A stretch of DNA of 64,000 nucleotides from Sphingomonas sp. YR710 (GCF_900101455.1 NZ_FMZJ01000018.1:1-64000), one strand, 5' to 3'; shown: positions 35,235-44,375, counted from the first letter of the stretch. The notes: a model not told the origin generated them from the sequence alone. Numbers and translations are program-made.

Positions 35235-35732
35235 TTATTGTCCGCCGCCGCCCGTCGGATTGTCCGCAGTGCCGCCGGCACCGCTGACCGAACCGACCCG
35301 GCCGATATTGCCGAACAGCTCCTGGAAGAATCCGCGATCGCGGCCCAGCGTAGGGGTTCTTTCACCATAAGGGCGGATCGACGCGATCTTTTCCACGCCG
35401 GTCCGGTTCACCGACACGACATTGCCCTTGGCATCGAAATGGACCTCGAGCACGATCTGCGCCGTCGCGCGCGGATTGGCGAAAGCGAGCTGGCGGGTGT
35501 CGCGGGCGACATAATACCAGGTCTGATCCTTGTCGAACTGACCGGCGAAGCTCGGCCGTCCCAGCGTCCGTGCGACCGAGTCGCGATTGTCGACACCGGG
35601 CTGCACCGTGCTGATCAGGGTGCTGTCGACGACATAGCCCTTATGGTCGCGCGTCCGCGCGCAGCCGGCTGTGAGGCCCAGAACGGCGATCGTTGCGGCG
35701 ATGGCGCCCAATCGCGGCAGGGTTCGGGGCAT
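35235..35732 (-). CDS. bamE: Outer-membrane assembly lipoprotein BamE (SmpA/OmlA)
   Basis: The 165-residue protein has a lipoprotein signal with lipobox LTAGC, then STVQPGVDNRDSVARTLGRP, the BamE signature, TWYYVARDTRQLAF and VSVNRTGVEKI. BamE is a lipoprotein subunit of the Bam complex that inserts beta-barrel proteins. The C-terminus is extended and Gly-rich, as in many alphaproteobacterial forms. ATG 35732 is chosen because it starts the signal peptide. It is divergent from the bc1 chaperone gene. Confidence 0.92.
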   Translation of the reverse strand: MPRTLPRLGAIAATIAVLGLTAGCARTRDHKGYVVDSTLISTVQPGVDNRDSVARTLGRPSFAGQFDKDQTWYYVARDTRQLAFANPRATAQIVLEVHFDAKGNVVSVNRTGVEKIASIRPYGERTPTLGRDRGFFQELFGNIGRVGSVSGAGGTADNPTGGGGQ

Positions 35733-35859
35733 CAAATTCTCCTTGGCACTACTCAACACCGTTCGAACCATTGCGCCCGACGCGATCCGCCTCAATATGC
35801 GCGGGAACCATGCGGTGGCAAGATAGAGCTGCGTCCTTGATGCGGGCTGAACGAGGAAG

Positions 35860-36396
35860 ATGACCAAGGTGAATTTCGTAAAGAGGCTTTTCGGGATCGG
35901 CGCGGACCCGCGCGCGGCGATGATTCCGCTCTATCGGTCGATCGTCGAGGAGGCGAGGAGCCCGTGGTGGTATGCCGAAGCCGGCGTGCCCGATACGCTC
36001 GACGGACGGTTCGACATGGTGGCAACGATCCTGTCGCTGGTGCTGATCCGGCTCGAAGCCGAGGATGCCGCCGGGCGCGGGCCGAGCGCGCGGCTGACCG
36101 AGGTGTTCATCGACGATATGGACGGCCAACTGCGCCAGCTCGGCATCGGCGACGTGGTGGTCGGCAAGCATATCGGCAGGATGATGAGCGCGATGGGCGG
36201 GCGGCTGACCGCCTATCGCCATGAACTCGCCGACCGTGCCGGGCTGGAAAGCGCGCTGATCCGCAATCTGTGGCGTGGTGATCTTGGCCCGGCGGCCAAA
36301 CCGGCGCTCGTCGCCGATCGGCTTCAGACGCTCGCGGCCCGGCTCGCGGCAACCGATGGCAAGCTTTTGCTGTCGAGCGGGATCGCCGCGCGGTGA
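35860..36396 (+). CDS. Ubiquinol-cytochrome c chaperone family protein (CBP3-like)
   Basis: The 178-residue protein matches the Ubiq_cyt_C_chap family: YRSIVEEARSPWWYAEAGVP, DTLDGRFDMVATILSLVLIR, EVFIDDMDGQLRQLGIGDVV, KHIGRMMSAMGGRLTAYRH. Mitochondrial CBP3/UQCC1 assists cytochrome b synthesis and bc1 assembly, and the bacterial form is restricted mainly to alphaproteobacteria. Its stop overlaps the next start (GTGA). Confidence 0.92.
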   Translation: MTKVNFVKRLFGIGADPRAAMIPLYRSIVEEARSPWWYAEAGVPDTLDGRFDMVATILSLVLIRLEAEDAAGRGPSARLTEVFIDDMDGQLRQLGIGDVVVGKHIGRMMSAMGGRLTAYRHELADRAGLESALIRNLWRGDLGPAAKPALVADRLQTLAARLAATDGKLLLSSGIAAR

Positions 36397-36911
36397 CTCC
36401 CGAATTTTCACGGTCGATCCACATCGACACGCTCGGCGAAGGCCCGCGCACGATCACGATCGAAGCCGACGCGGCCGAACGCGCCGCTCTGGCAGCACGT
36501 TTCGGGCTCGCCGCGATCGACATGCTGGCGGCCGAAGCCAGCGTGACGCGCACCGGCGACATCATTTCGGCGACGGGAACGCTGCGCGCCAAGGTCATCC
36601 AGACCTGCGTCGCGACGGCAACCCCCCTCCCCGTTTCGCTGTCCGAACCCTTCGCGCTGCGCTTCGTGCCCGCGCTCGCGGCCGACGAAGAGGAGATCGA
36701 GCTGAGCGAGGAGGATCTGGACGTCATTGATTATGCCGACGGCGCGGTCGATCTCGGCGAGGCGGTGGCCGAAACGATGGTGCTGGCGCTCGATCCCTTC
36801 CCCCGCGGCCCCGACGCCGACGCGATCCTGAAAGCCGCCGGCGTCGTCGACGAAACCGAGGTCGGCCCGTTCGCTATCCTCAAGGGATTGAAGGACAAGC
36901 TCGGCGGGTGA
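36393..36911 (+). CDS. YceD/DUF177 family protein
   Basis: The 172-residue protein has the DUF177 core: VTRTGDIISATGTLRAKVIQ with the conserved Cys in QTCVATATPLP, an acidic stretch DEEEIELSEEDLDVIDYADG, and LGEAVAETMVLALDPFPRGP. YceD proteins often precede rpmF and are linked to 23S rRNA processing. Here rpmF does not follow. The GTG start overlaps the chaperone stop. Confidence 0.9.
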   Translation: MTPEFSRSIHIDTLGEGPRTITIEADAAERAALAARFGLAAIDMLAAEASVTRTGDIISATGTLRAKVIQTCVATATPLPVSLSEPFALRFVPALAADEEEIELSEEDLDVIDYADGAVDLGEAVAETMVLALDPFPRGPDADAILKAAGVVDETEVGPFAILKGLKDKLGG

Positions 36912-36970
36912 GCCATTTCAGATGGTGGGGCCATAGACGGCGAGCGGCAGAGATAGATGGCGTGCGCTCG

Positions 36971-37273
36971 TTAGCCGTCTGTGTAAAAGGTGTGTCCGCG
37001 ATTGGTCGCTTTCAACAACTTACGGAAAGGCGCGACTGTGACTTCTTCCGCTTCCAAATTCAGCATTGCGCGGCCCTCTCGCGCCCAATCAAACTGCTTA
37101 TCAAAGTTGCTGCGCACACGCGAGAAAGCCTGGCTTTCCGCCTCGGCTACCTCGCGTGCGAGCACGTAGCGATGACAATAGAACCCGCGAGGTCTCGATT
37201 GGTCGGTGTCGTCGGCGGGATCGGTTGCGGCCCATTGCAATCGGCCATGCACAAGGACGTAAAAGCACTGCAT
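36971..37273 (-). CDS. Conserved-looking hypothetical protein, 100 aa
   Basis: The soluble protein starts MQCFYVLVHGRLQW and continues RGFYCHRYVLAREVAEAESQ, with C-terminal LKATNRGHTFYTDG. The pattern suggests a small alpha+beta domain and has no signal peptide. ATG 37273 is preferred because AAGGGG precedes it; ATG 37300 gives nine more residues. It lies between convergent yceD and nhaA. Function unknown. Confidence 0.65.
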   Translation of the reverse strand: MQCFYVLVHGRLQWAATDPADDTDQSRPRGFYCHRYVLAREVAEAESQAFSRVRSNFDKQFDWAREGRAMLNLEAEEVTVAPFRKLLKATNRGHTFYTDG

Positions 37274-37349
37274 CCGCCCCTTATCTAATGGCAGTGCCAT
37301 GTCCGCAATGGGTCGTCATGCCTCGGCGCTCACCCAAAGTCCTTCAGAC

Positions 37350-38507
37350 TCACCCATGCGCCCTGCCCCCCGCCAACCGCAGGACAAGAAACCCCGCAAC
37401 AGCCGACAGCAGCGACCCGCCCAGCACGCCGATCTTGACCTCATCGCCGAGCAGCGGATCGGTGAAGGCCAGTCCGCCGATGAACAGGCTCATCGTAAAG
37501 CCGATGCCGCACATCAAAGCGACACCGTAAACCTGGGCCCAGCTCGCCGGCGGGCGTTCGGCGATGCCGCAGGCGACGGCAATCCGCAGGCTCCCGAATA
37601 TCCCGAGCTGCTTGCCGAGGAACAGCCCCATGGCGATACCGAGCGGCAAAGGCGCGAACAGTTCACGCAGGCCAATACCGGCAAAGGAGATGCCGGCATT
37701 GGCGAAGCCGAACAACGGCACGATCCCGAATGCGACATAGGGGTGGAGCGCATGTTCGAGTCGGTGGAGCGGCGACACCTCCGCCTCCGCTGCGGCGCCG
37801 ATCGGGATGGCGAACGCCGCGAGCACGCCGGCGATCGTTGCGTGGATGCCCGACAAATGGATCGCGATCCACAGCAGCGGAAACAAGGCCAGATAGGGCC
37901 ACAGACGACGGACGCCGAGCTTGCCCAGCCCCAGCATCACCCCGAAGATGATGATTGCCGCAAGCAGGGCCGGGCCGCTGATGCTGGGCGTATAGGCCAA
38001 AGCGATGATCGCGACCGCGCCCATATCGTCGACGATCGCGACCGTCGTCAGGAACAGCTTCAGCGCGATCGGCACGCGCGGCCCCAGCAATGCCAAAGCG
38101 CCGATCGCGAAGGCAATGTCCGTCGCCGAGGGGATCGCCCAGCCGCGCGCCAGCCCGCCGCTGGTGCCCACGATTCCGAGGTAGATCGCCGCCGGCACCG
38201 CCATGCCGGCGGCGGCGGCAATGAACGGCAGGACGCGATCGGACCAACGCGCGAGCTGCCCCTCCGCAAACTCGCGCTTGATCTCGAGCCCGACCAGCAG
38301 GAAGAAAACGGCCATCAGCGCGTCGTTGATCCAGGCGTGGATCGACAGCGGCCCGGCCTGAAGATGCAGCGCCGCGAAATAGGCATCGCCGAAGCCGCTG
38401 TTGGCGACCACCATGGCCCCCGCCGCAGCGACCATCAGCACCACCCCGCCGGCCGCCTCCTGCCGGAGGAAGTCGCGGATGATCGAAAGCGGAGAGGAGA
38501 CGGCCAT
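37350..38507 (-). CDS. nhaA: Na+/H+ antiporter NhaA
   Basis: The 385-residue protein has about twelve hydrophobic segments and the NhaA signatures FFLLVGLEIKREFAEG, WAIPSATDIAFAIGALALLG and TVAIVDDMGAVAIIALAYT, where the double Asp is the ion-binding pair equivalent to D163-D164 of E. coli. It exchanges two protons for one sodium ion across the inner membrane, for salt and alkaline tolerance. It is full length and monocistronic. Confidence 0.95.
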   Translation of the reverse strand: MAVSSPLSIIRDFLRQEAAGGVVLMVAAAGAMVVANSGFGDAYFAALHLQAGPLSIHAWINDALMAVFFLLVGLEIKREFAEGQLARWSDRVLPFIAAAAGMAVPAAIYLGIVGTSGGLARGWAIPSATDIAFAIGALALLGPRVPIALKLFLTTVAIVDDMGAVAIIALAYTPSISGPALLAAIIIFGVMLGLGKLGVRRLWPYLALFPLLWIAIHLSGIHATIAGVLAAFAIPIGAAAEAEVSPLHRLEHALHPYVAFGIVPLFGFANAGISFAGIGLRELFAPLPLGIAMGLFLGKQLGIFGSLRIAVACGIAERPPASWAQVYGVALMCGIGFTMSLFIGGLAFTDPLLGDEVKIGVLGGSLLSAVAGFLVLRLAGGRAHG

Positions 38508-38675
38508 GCGCCGAGACTAAAGGAAGCGACGGCTCCTGAGAACCACTGTCGAGGGGCAAGGGAACGAGGCGAACGCTCCACTCTTATCGTCATTGCGCGG
38601 GAATGACGAATTTTTCACGCCCCCCTCACTCTCCTTACGTTGCTGATTACCCCGCACCTCTCGGGACATATGGCC

Positions 38676-39833
38676 TCAGGTCCGCACCATTCCCTCGATC
38701 GGCCTGAGCCCGGGGCTCGTATCGAAGACGCGACGGCTTACGAGCGCCGGATCCAGCCCGAACGTACCGGCAATCGTCCCGGCGATCACGCCGTCGAGCG
38801 TCATCGTCGGGGCCAGATCGCGGCCTTCGAACAGCGCATTCGGCCCAAGCCCCGGCCAGTCGGCGATCACCCTGCCGCCCTTCACCGCGCCGCCGAGCAG
38901 CATCGCCGCGGACGCGGTGCCATGATCGGTGCCGCCGGTGCCGTTGGCCGCCGCGGTGCGGCCGAATTCGGTGGCGATCAACACCACCGTATCGTTCCAT
39001 ACCGGCCCGAGCCCGTCGCGGAGCGCGCCCAGCATCGTATCGAGCGCCTTGAGCTGGAAGGCCAGCCGCGCCTGCTGGCCGCTATGCGTATCCCACCCGC
39101 CGGTCTCCAGCATCGCGATACGCGGACCATCCGGGCGGGCGAGGAAGGTTGCGGCGAGCTTGCCGAGGCTGGCCGGATCCTGCCGCGGGCCGCTATCGCC
39201 CGCCATGCCACGCGTCGCCATCGCGGTTTCCCACAACGGATGGAGCAGGCTGTCCGCTTTGTAGAGATCGGCGACCCGCCCCAGCAGATCGTCGGTCGCC
39301 TGCGGCAGCGCGGATGGCGCGTAGGACGTCGCCTCCACCGATCCGCGCAGCGCGAGCGGCACCGTGGCGGCAAAGGCAATCGGATCCTCATGCAGCTTTG
39401 GCAGCAGGCCGACGGTGCGATTCAGCCAGCCGTCCCGGACGCTGTACGGCGCCACGCCGCCGGTTTCGAGCACGTTCTGGGCATCGAAATGCGATCGCTC
39501 GCGATAGGGCGACGCTACCGCATGGACAAAAAGTGCCTGTTTCGCGGCAAACATCTTCGCGGTTTCCGCGAGCGCCGGATGGAGCGCGAAAGTGCCGTCG
39601 AGCCTGGTGGCCGCTGCGGGGTCGATCGCAAGGCCCCCACGCAATTTCGCATAAGCCGGATCGGCATAGGGAATGATGGTGCTGAGCCCATCGGCTGCGC
39701 CGCGCTGAATCACGAACAGGAATCGGCGATCGGTGGCGGCGGTGGCAAGCGCGAGTCGCGGTGCCACGAGCATCGCGCCCGCGCCAAGCGCGGCGAAGCG
39801 CAAAAAGGTGCGGCGGGGAACCATCGGCGTCAT
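38676..39833 (-). CDS. DUF1501 family protein with twin-arginine signal
   Basis: The 385-residue protein begins with a Tat-like signal (VPRRTFLRFAALGAGAMLV). It matches DUF1501 proteins (alkaline phosphatase-like fold): IQRGAADGLSTIIPYADPAY, MLETGGWDTHSGQQ, VVLIATEFGRTAAANGTGG and DHGTASAAMLLGGAVKGGRV. Function is not established. It overlaps the 3' end of the DUF1800 gene by 4 nt, and the two families co-occur widely, so they probably form one export or surface system. Confidence 0.88.
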   Translation of the reverse strand: MTPMVPRRTFLRFAALGAGAMLVAPRLALATAATDRRFLFVIQRGAADGLSTIIPYADPAYAKLRGGLAIDPAAATRLDGTFALHPALAETAKMFAAKQALFVHAVASPYRERSHFDAQNVLETGGVAPYSVRDGWLNRTVGLLPKLHEDPIAFAATVPLALRGSVEATSYAPSALPQATDDLLGRVADLYKADSLLHPLWETAMATRGMAGDSGPRQDPASLGKLAATFLARPDGPRIAMLETGGWDTHSGQQARLAFQLKALDTMLGALRDGLGPVWNDTVVLIATEFGRTAAANGTGGTDHGTASAAMLLGGAVKGGRVIADWPGLGPNALFEGRDLAPTMTLDGVIAGTIAGTFGLDPALVSRRVFDTSPGLRPIEGMVRT

Positions 39834-41209
39834 CTCCTCTGGAATTCGGGCGATACGAGCAGCAAGGCGAGCCCGGTCGGCAGGCTATCGGCGCGGCCGA
39901 TCGCCTGTTCGGTGGCAGGCGACAGCGACTCCGGCAGCAGCTTCGGCCCCAAATTGCGCGCATCGAGCCGATCTCCCACCCGCGCGGCAATCCGCTGCGC
40001 GAGTTCGACCCGGCGGACCAGCGCATCGGGCGCGGCCCAGCTCGCCGCGACATCGTCGAAACCCGCCGGCGAGCCCGGGCGCCAGATCGGCTGCCCCAGC
40101 TGCACCATCATCGCGCCGACCTGCGCATCGCCGAGCTCGCGCATGCCGATCCCCCGCATCGACGAAATCGCCCATTCCCACGGCGTCTTGAACTTGGCGG
40201 CTTGCGGCTGCCAGCTCTCGGGTGCCTCGATCAGCGCGCGATAGACTGCCGGCAGATCGCCGCCACTCTGCAGAAATACCGTGGCCAGGCGATCGACCAG
40301 CGCTGGCGGCGGTTCGTCTGCGACGAAATGGCGGGCAAGCTTGGTGGCGATATGGTGCGCGGTCGCGGGCGCCGTCGCCAGGTCGTGGAGGATCGCGCGC
40401 GCCTGATCCTCACCGTCCTGCGCATAGACCTTCCCCAGGATCGTGCGCGTGCCGGGCTCGTGCAACACCGCGCGGTAGAGGAAGGTGCCCGGCGTCCCCG
40501 GATCGGCGCCGCCCGCGCGGCCAAGCCCGCCGATGCTCCAGCCGGTCAGCGCGCGCGCAAATTCGGTGACGTCGGCTTGGGTATAGCCGGTGCGGACGCC
40601 TAGCGTGTGCAGCTCCAATATCTCGCGGGCCAGATTTTCGTTGAGGCCCGCCGTCTTGTCGGGTTTGCGGATCGCGACCATCTCCGCGAAGCGGCTGTGC
40701 GGCCCGGCCGACTGCGCCTGATCGAGATAGACCATCATCGCGACATGCCGTTCGGCCGCGAGCAGCAGATCCTCGAACCTGCCCAGCACGTGCGGCCGGA
40801 TCGCCTCGACCTCATAGGTCCCGGCGAACGGGATCACGACCAATTTGTCGGCCGAAACCGCGAAATGGTTCGACCAGAAATGGACGAGTCGCTCGACGAA
40901 CGGCGCAGAGGCGACGATCGCGCTGGCCGCTCGGGCGTTGACCGATGCGAGATAGGTTTCGCGCCCATCTTGCCGCAGCATCTGCCGGATCGCCTGTTTG
41001 CTCTCGTCCGGTTGCGCGCGCGCCTCCATCCGCTGCGCCGCGAAATCGGCGGCGAGCTTCGGCGTCTTCGGCACCGATGCCCAGGCGGCGGGCATCGCCT
41101 GATAATGATCGAACTGGTCGAGCAGCCAATGTCTGGGATTGGACGGCGCGGCCTCGTCAGGGCGCGCGCCGAGGCCGAAGCGATTCAAAGCGATGGCGGA
41201 TTCGGGCAC
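39830..41209 (-). CDS. DUF1800 family protein
   Basis: The 459-residue protein starts IALNRFGLGARPDEA, the usual DUF1800 opening, and contains VERLVHFWSNHFAVS, NENLAREILELHTLGV and TQADVTEFARALTGW. GTG 41209 is the probable start. No signal peptide is obvious. It is the upstream member of the DUF1800-DUF1501 pair. Activity is unknown. Confidence 0.88.
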   Translation of the reverse strand: MPESAIALNRFGLGARPDEAAPSNPRHWLLDQFDHYQAMPAAWASVPKTPKLAADFAAQRMEARAQPDESKQAIRQMLRQDGRETYLASVNARAASAIVASAPFVERLVHFWSNHFAVSADKLVVIPFAGTYEVEAIRPHVLGRFEDLLLAAERHVAMMVYLDQAQSAGPHSRFAEMVAIRKPDKTAGLNENLAREILELHTLGVRTGYTQADVTEFARALTGWSIGGLGRAGGADPGTPGTFLYRAVLHEPGTRTILGKVYAQDGEDQARAILHDLATAPATAHHIATKLARHFVADEPPPALVDRLATVFLQSGGDLPAVYRALIEAPESWQPQAAKFKTPWEWAISSMRGIGMRELGDAQVGAMMVQLGQPIWRPGSPAGFDDVAASWAAPDALVRRVELAQRIAARVGDRLDARNLGPKLLPESLSPATEQAIGRADSLPTGLALLLVSPEFQRR

Positions 41210-41268
41210 GTCATGATCCTCTTCGATTTCGATCGTTTGAACGCGACGGCGCCGAAAACCTGTCGCTT

Positions 41269-41763
41269 CTATTGTTGATCAGTATCCAGCCGCGCCGAGC
41301 GTTCGCCCGACGGACGATTCGCCGCACGAATGAGGGCCTGGGCAAGCGCCTGCCGCTCGGCCGGCGATAACCGCGCGGCGACATCCACCACGGTCTGTTC
41401 CAGCCTCGCCCGCACGAGAATATCCGATGCGCGGGCACGGGCCAAAGCGGCCTCGAGCGCAAGCCGGTTCAGCACCGGCTGCACCAGGATTTCGCCGGAC
41501 TCGCGGCGGGCATCGCGCGCCTTGCGGATTTCCGGCCGCAGTTCCTGAACGGCGGCCCTGAGCGCCTGGCGCAGCATGCGGCGATCTTCGGGATTGAGCG
41601 CCTCTGCCGCCTGCCGCAGGCGCGCGGGCCGACCGATGCCGTTCATCGGCCGCTCGGCGGTGGCGCGCTTCCACATAAACAACGCACCGCCCAGCCCGCC
41701 GAGGATGAAGACGTTAGCGACGAGCGAAACGACGAGCACAATGGTGAGGGTCCGTTGGTTCAC
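41269..41763 (-). CDS. Membrane-anchored periplasmic metal-sensor-like protein (CnrX/Metal_resist type)
   Basis: The 164-residue protein has an N-terminal anchor (IVLVVSLVANVFILGGLGGA) and a helical periplasmic domain (LNPEDRRMLRQALRAAVQEL ... LSPAERQALAQALI) of the CpxP/CnrX/heavy-metal-resistance type. GTG 41763 overlaps the anti-sigma stop (GTGA). CnrX-like proteins bind metal and release an ECF sigma factor through the anti-sigma. The protein is nearly free of His and Met, so the bound signal may not be nickel or cobalt. Confidence 0.7.
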   Translation of the reverse strand: MNQRTLTIVLVVSLVANVFILGGLGGALFMWKRATAERPMNGIGRPARLRQAAEALNPEDRRMLRQALRAAVQELRPEIRKARDARRESGEILVQPVLNRLALEAALARARASDILVRARLEQTVVDVAARLSPAERQALAQALIRAANRPSGERSARLDTDQQ

Positions 41764-42200
41764 AGATCGCTCTCCGCCGGACCCGCATCATCGAAAGCTG
41801 TCATCTGCTCGTCGGCCAGTATCGTCGGATGGCGATCGCTGCTCACCGGCAGCGCCACCGAGATCGCCAACGATCCTGCCAGCGCACCCGCGAGACCGAC
41901 CCCGGCGAGACCGAGCCCCGACCACCACAGCCGCGTCCTGCGCCACATGATGCGCGGACGCGACGCCGCCGACATGATGCGCGCGGCCAGATCGGATGAT
42001 GGCGCCGCGACACGATAATCTTCAAGCCATGCGTCGAGCCGGTCCGCACGATCGAGAAGGAGCGCGAAGGCAGGATCGCCGGATCCAAGCAATGCCTCGG
42101 CCCCCGACCGGTCGCCCACGGGCCATCGCCGCAGATCGCCGCCATAGGCGTCGGCAAGCGCCGCAAAACGCTCGGCCGACATTGATGGATCATCCGTCAT
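41760..42200 (-). CDS. Putative anti-sigma factor, single-pass membrane protein
   Basis: The 146-residue protein has a cytoplasmic domain containing RFAALADAYGGDLRRWPVGD, a transmembrane helix around LWWSGLGLAGVGLAGALAGS, and a short periplasmic tail. It directly follows an ECF sigma gene, overlapping it by 11 nt, and precedes the CnrX-like gene with a 4-nt overlap. This order is the usual one for sigma/anti-sigma/sensor sets. GTG 42209 is an alternative start. Confidence 0.72.
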   Translation of the reverse strand: MTDDPSMSAERFAALADAYGGDLRRWPVGDRSGAEALLGSGDPAFALLLDRADRLDAWLEDYRVAAPSSDLAARIMSAASRPRIMWRRTRLWWSGLGLAGVGLAGALAGSLAISVALPVSSDRHPTILADEQMTAFDDAGPAESDL

Positions 42201-42741
42201 CTTCGTCACCCATATGTTGCCGGAGCGACCGGCGTGCGCGCGCCAGCAGGCTTTCGACCGCCGTCACTTTTATACCCATCAGGTCGGCGACGTCGGCGTT
42301 CGACAGTTCCTGATAATATTGCAGGACGATCGCCTCGCGCTGCCGATCGGGCAAAAGCTGCAGCGCCTGCGCCACCCGGGCGGCGCGATCCCGTTCGTCC
42401 ATCTGCGCATCGGGCAGCGGATCTGGATCGGGCCGATCGGCGAAAATCTCGGTGGGCCGTTCGCGCCGCCGGCGCAGCCGATCGTAGCACAGGTTCAGCG
42501 CTACGCGGTGCAACCAGGTATCGAATCGCGCGGTGCCGCTCTGCCAGCGCGCCGCCTGCCGCCAGATGCGCAGGAAGCTTTCCTGCGCGACATCCTCGGC
42601 TTCGCCCGCATCGCCAAGCAGGCGCGTCGCCAAAGCGAGCAGCCGCGGCAGTTTCCGCGCAATCATCGCCCGCACCGCACCGGGTTCGCCCGCACCGATC
42701 CGCGCCAGCAGCGCTGCGTCCGGATCCGCATCCACGCTCAA
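42190..42741 (-). CDS. ECF-family RNA polymerase sigma factor
   Basis: The 183-residue protein has region 2 (LLALATRLLGDAGEAEDVAQ followed by ESFLRIWRQAARW and FDTWLHRVALNLCYDRLRRR) and region 4 (ALQLLPDRQREAIVLQYYQE followed by LSNADVADLMGIKVTAVESLLARARRSLR). TTG 42741 or GTG 42735 may be the start. In the Cnr/Ncc systems such a sigma drives metal-efflux genes; no efflux pump is adjacent here, so the regulon is unknown. Confidence 0.92.
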   Translation of the reverse strand: MSVDADPDAALLARIGAGEPGAVRAMIARKLPRLLALATRLLGDAGEAEDVAQESFLRIWRQAARWQSGTARFDTWLHRVALNLCYDRLRRRRERPTEIFADRPDPDPLPDAQMDERDRAARVAQALQLLPDRQREAIVLQYYQELSNADVADLMGIKVTAVESLLARARRSLRQHMGDEDDG

Positions 42742-42762
42742 ACGCGCCTGTTCCCGGCCGCA

Positions 42763-43122
42763 TCAATCGTCCGCCCCTCGCCGCGCCGCCTTGCGTTCGT
42801 CGATCGTGACGATGCTATCATGGTTGGTATCCAGCCGCTCGAACCGCTTCGCCGTCAAGGCATCGATTTCGGCGGCGTCGAGATAGGAGTCCCTGTTCGT
42901 ATCGAGCCGGTCGAAAATGACGCCCGGATCGGTCTTGCCCTGCCGCCCTGCCCGCATTGCGCTCCATTCGGCCTTGCTCAGTTTGCCGTCGCCGTCCGCA
43001 TCGCCGCGCATCATCCGGGTACGCGCCATCGCCTGAAAATCCTGCAGCGACATTCCGCCGGCCGTCGCGGCAACCGACAGGACCGCTACGATCCCGATCA
43101 GGGCATATTTTCCGAACGCCAT
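42763..43122 (-). CDS. Secreted EF-hand protein
   Basis: The 119-residue protein has a signal peptide (YALIGIVAVLSVAATAGG) and three calcium-binding-type loops: DADGDGKLSKAEW, DTNRDSYLDAAEI and DTNHDSIVTIDE. It should be periplasmic. It lies 21 nt upstream of the ECF sigma gene and probably shares its transcript, which suggests a part in sensing or buffering divalent cations. Confidence 0.82.
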   Translation of the reverse strand: MAFGKYALIGIVAVLSVAATAGGMSLQDFQAMARTRMMRGDADGDGKLSKAEWSAMRAGRQGKTDPGVIFDRLDTNRDSYLDAAEIDALTAKRFERLDTNHDSIVTIDERKAARRGADD

Positions 43123-43220
43123 CGCTTTACTCCAGAGCCATCCATCCGCGACAGTGCGGTGCGATGCCGGAGCTTGAACGGGTGTCGCGACGATTCCCGT
43201 CGCGAAGGATATTGCCGACC

Positions 43221-44375
43221 TCAGGCCGGCCGCATGATCGGCGCCAGATTCTGCCACACATCCCGGCAATAGCCGGCTTCGAGGAACGCCCCGACCGGCG
43301 ACTTGATCTGGTGCACGTCGAAATAATCGTCCGCCTGGATCATCGGTTCGTTCTTGTTCGAAATCAGGCCGAGCCGCACCATCGCGATCATCGCCTGCCG
43401 CAGCCCGAGCGCGGCTTCCGCGATATCCCCCACCACCCAGACATTCGCCAGCGGATTGTGCGCCTCGACCATCGGCTTCACGCTGAGCATCGCGGCCCGC
43501 AATTGGGTATTCGCCGCCTCCATATTGCCCATCGCCGCTTCGAGCAGGCCGCTGAAGATCGCGCCATTGACGACGTTCATGCCGGAGACCGGCGACGACG
43601 GCAGATTTGTCGCCTGCCCGCCAGCCACGGCATATAGATCCTTGGCGCGCTGCGGGTCGTTGCCGATCAGCGCACCATGGCCGGCCACCGTGGCGAGCGA
43701 GATCGTCCAGCGGACGAGGTCCTTTGTTACCGCTTGCTTGGCAAGCTGCGCCTGAAGCTGTTCGAGCACCCGCATCGACTGGCTCACCAGCCAGCGCAGG
43801 AATTCGAAATCGGCCTCGGTCAGTTCGGCCGGTTCGCGCCAGATCAGCCGATGAAACAAGATCGTCAGGCAGGCCGCCCGCAATTCCACCGAGTTCGTTC
43901 GATGAAAGAAGCTCTTGGCACCGATCGTAAGGACATCGACCGACGCGAACTTGGTGTGATTGTTCTGGATCTTGACCAGAAACGCTTTCTTATCGGCGAT
44001 GGTCGCGGCTTCGAACATCTCGCCTTCGAGATTTGCATCCGGCACCTGCGCCGACTCTCCCGTGGATTCATCGACCAGCCACACCGAATAATCCGAATTC
44101 CAGCGCAGAGACCGCATCGCGATGCGGCTCGGCCCGAAGCGGCGCTCGTTGCGATCCATATCCGCCGGAAATTTCATCCCGATAAGCGTCGACGTCCCCA
44201 GACGCAGGACCAGATTACGATCCCCCGCCGGGCGGTGATTTCCCGCGACGATGACCGAAAATTCAAAAAAACCCTCACCATCCCCCGTCACGATGACACG
44301 CGTCTGTCCGGCGACACCGGACAGCCAGGTCGGGCTCGCAGGCAGATCGGACGCGTTTGCGGGTTGCATTGCCAT
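43221..44375 (-). CDS. Unknown protein, 384 aa
   Basis: I do not recognise this protein. The N-terminal part (about 1-180) is beta-rich (TRVIVTGDGEGFFEFSVIVA, RNLVLRLGTSTLIGMKFPAD, YSVWLVDESTGES); the C-terminal part is helical (LRWLVSQSMRVLEQLQAQLA, MEAANTQLRAAMLSV). There is no signal peptide, membrane segment or obvious catalytic motif. ATG 44375 is chosen because GGAGGA lies about 11 nt upstream; a TTG at 44450 would add 25 polar residues. It is divergent from the ABC exporter across 124 nt. Confidence 0.7.
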   Translation of the reverse strand: MAMQPANASDLPASPTWLSGVAGQTRVIVTGDGEGFFEFSVIVAGNHRPAGDRNLVLRLGTSTLIGMKFPADMDRNERRFGPSRIAMRSLRWNSDYSVWLVDESTGESAQVPDANLEGEMFEAATIADKKAFLVKIQNNHTKFASVDVLTIGAKSFFHRTNSVELRAACLTILFHRLIWREPAELTEADFEFLRWLVSQSMRVLEQLQAQLAKQAVTKDLVRWTISLATVAGHGALIGNDPQRAKDLYAVAGGQATNLPSSPVSGMNVVNGAIFSGLLEAAMGNMEAANTQLRAAMLSVKPMVEAHNPLANVWVVGDIAEAALGLRQAMIAMVRLGLISNKNEPMIQADDYFDVHQIKSPVGAFLEAGYCRDVWQNLAPIMRPA

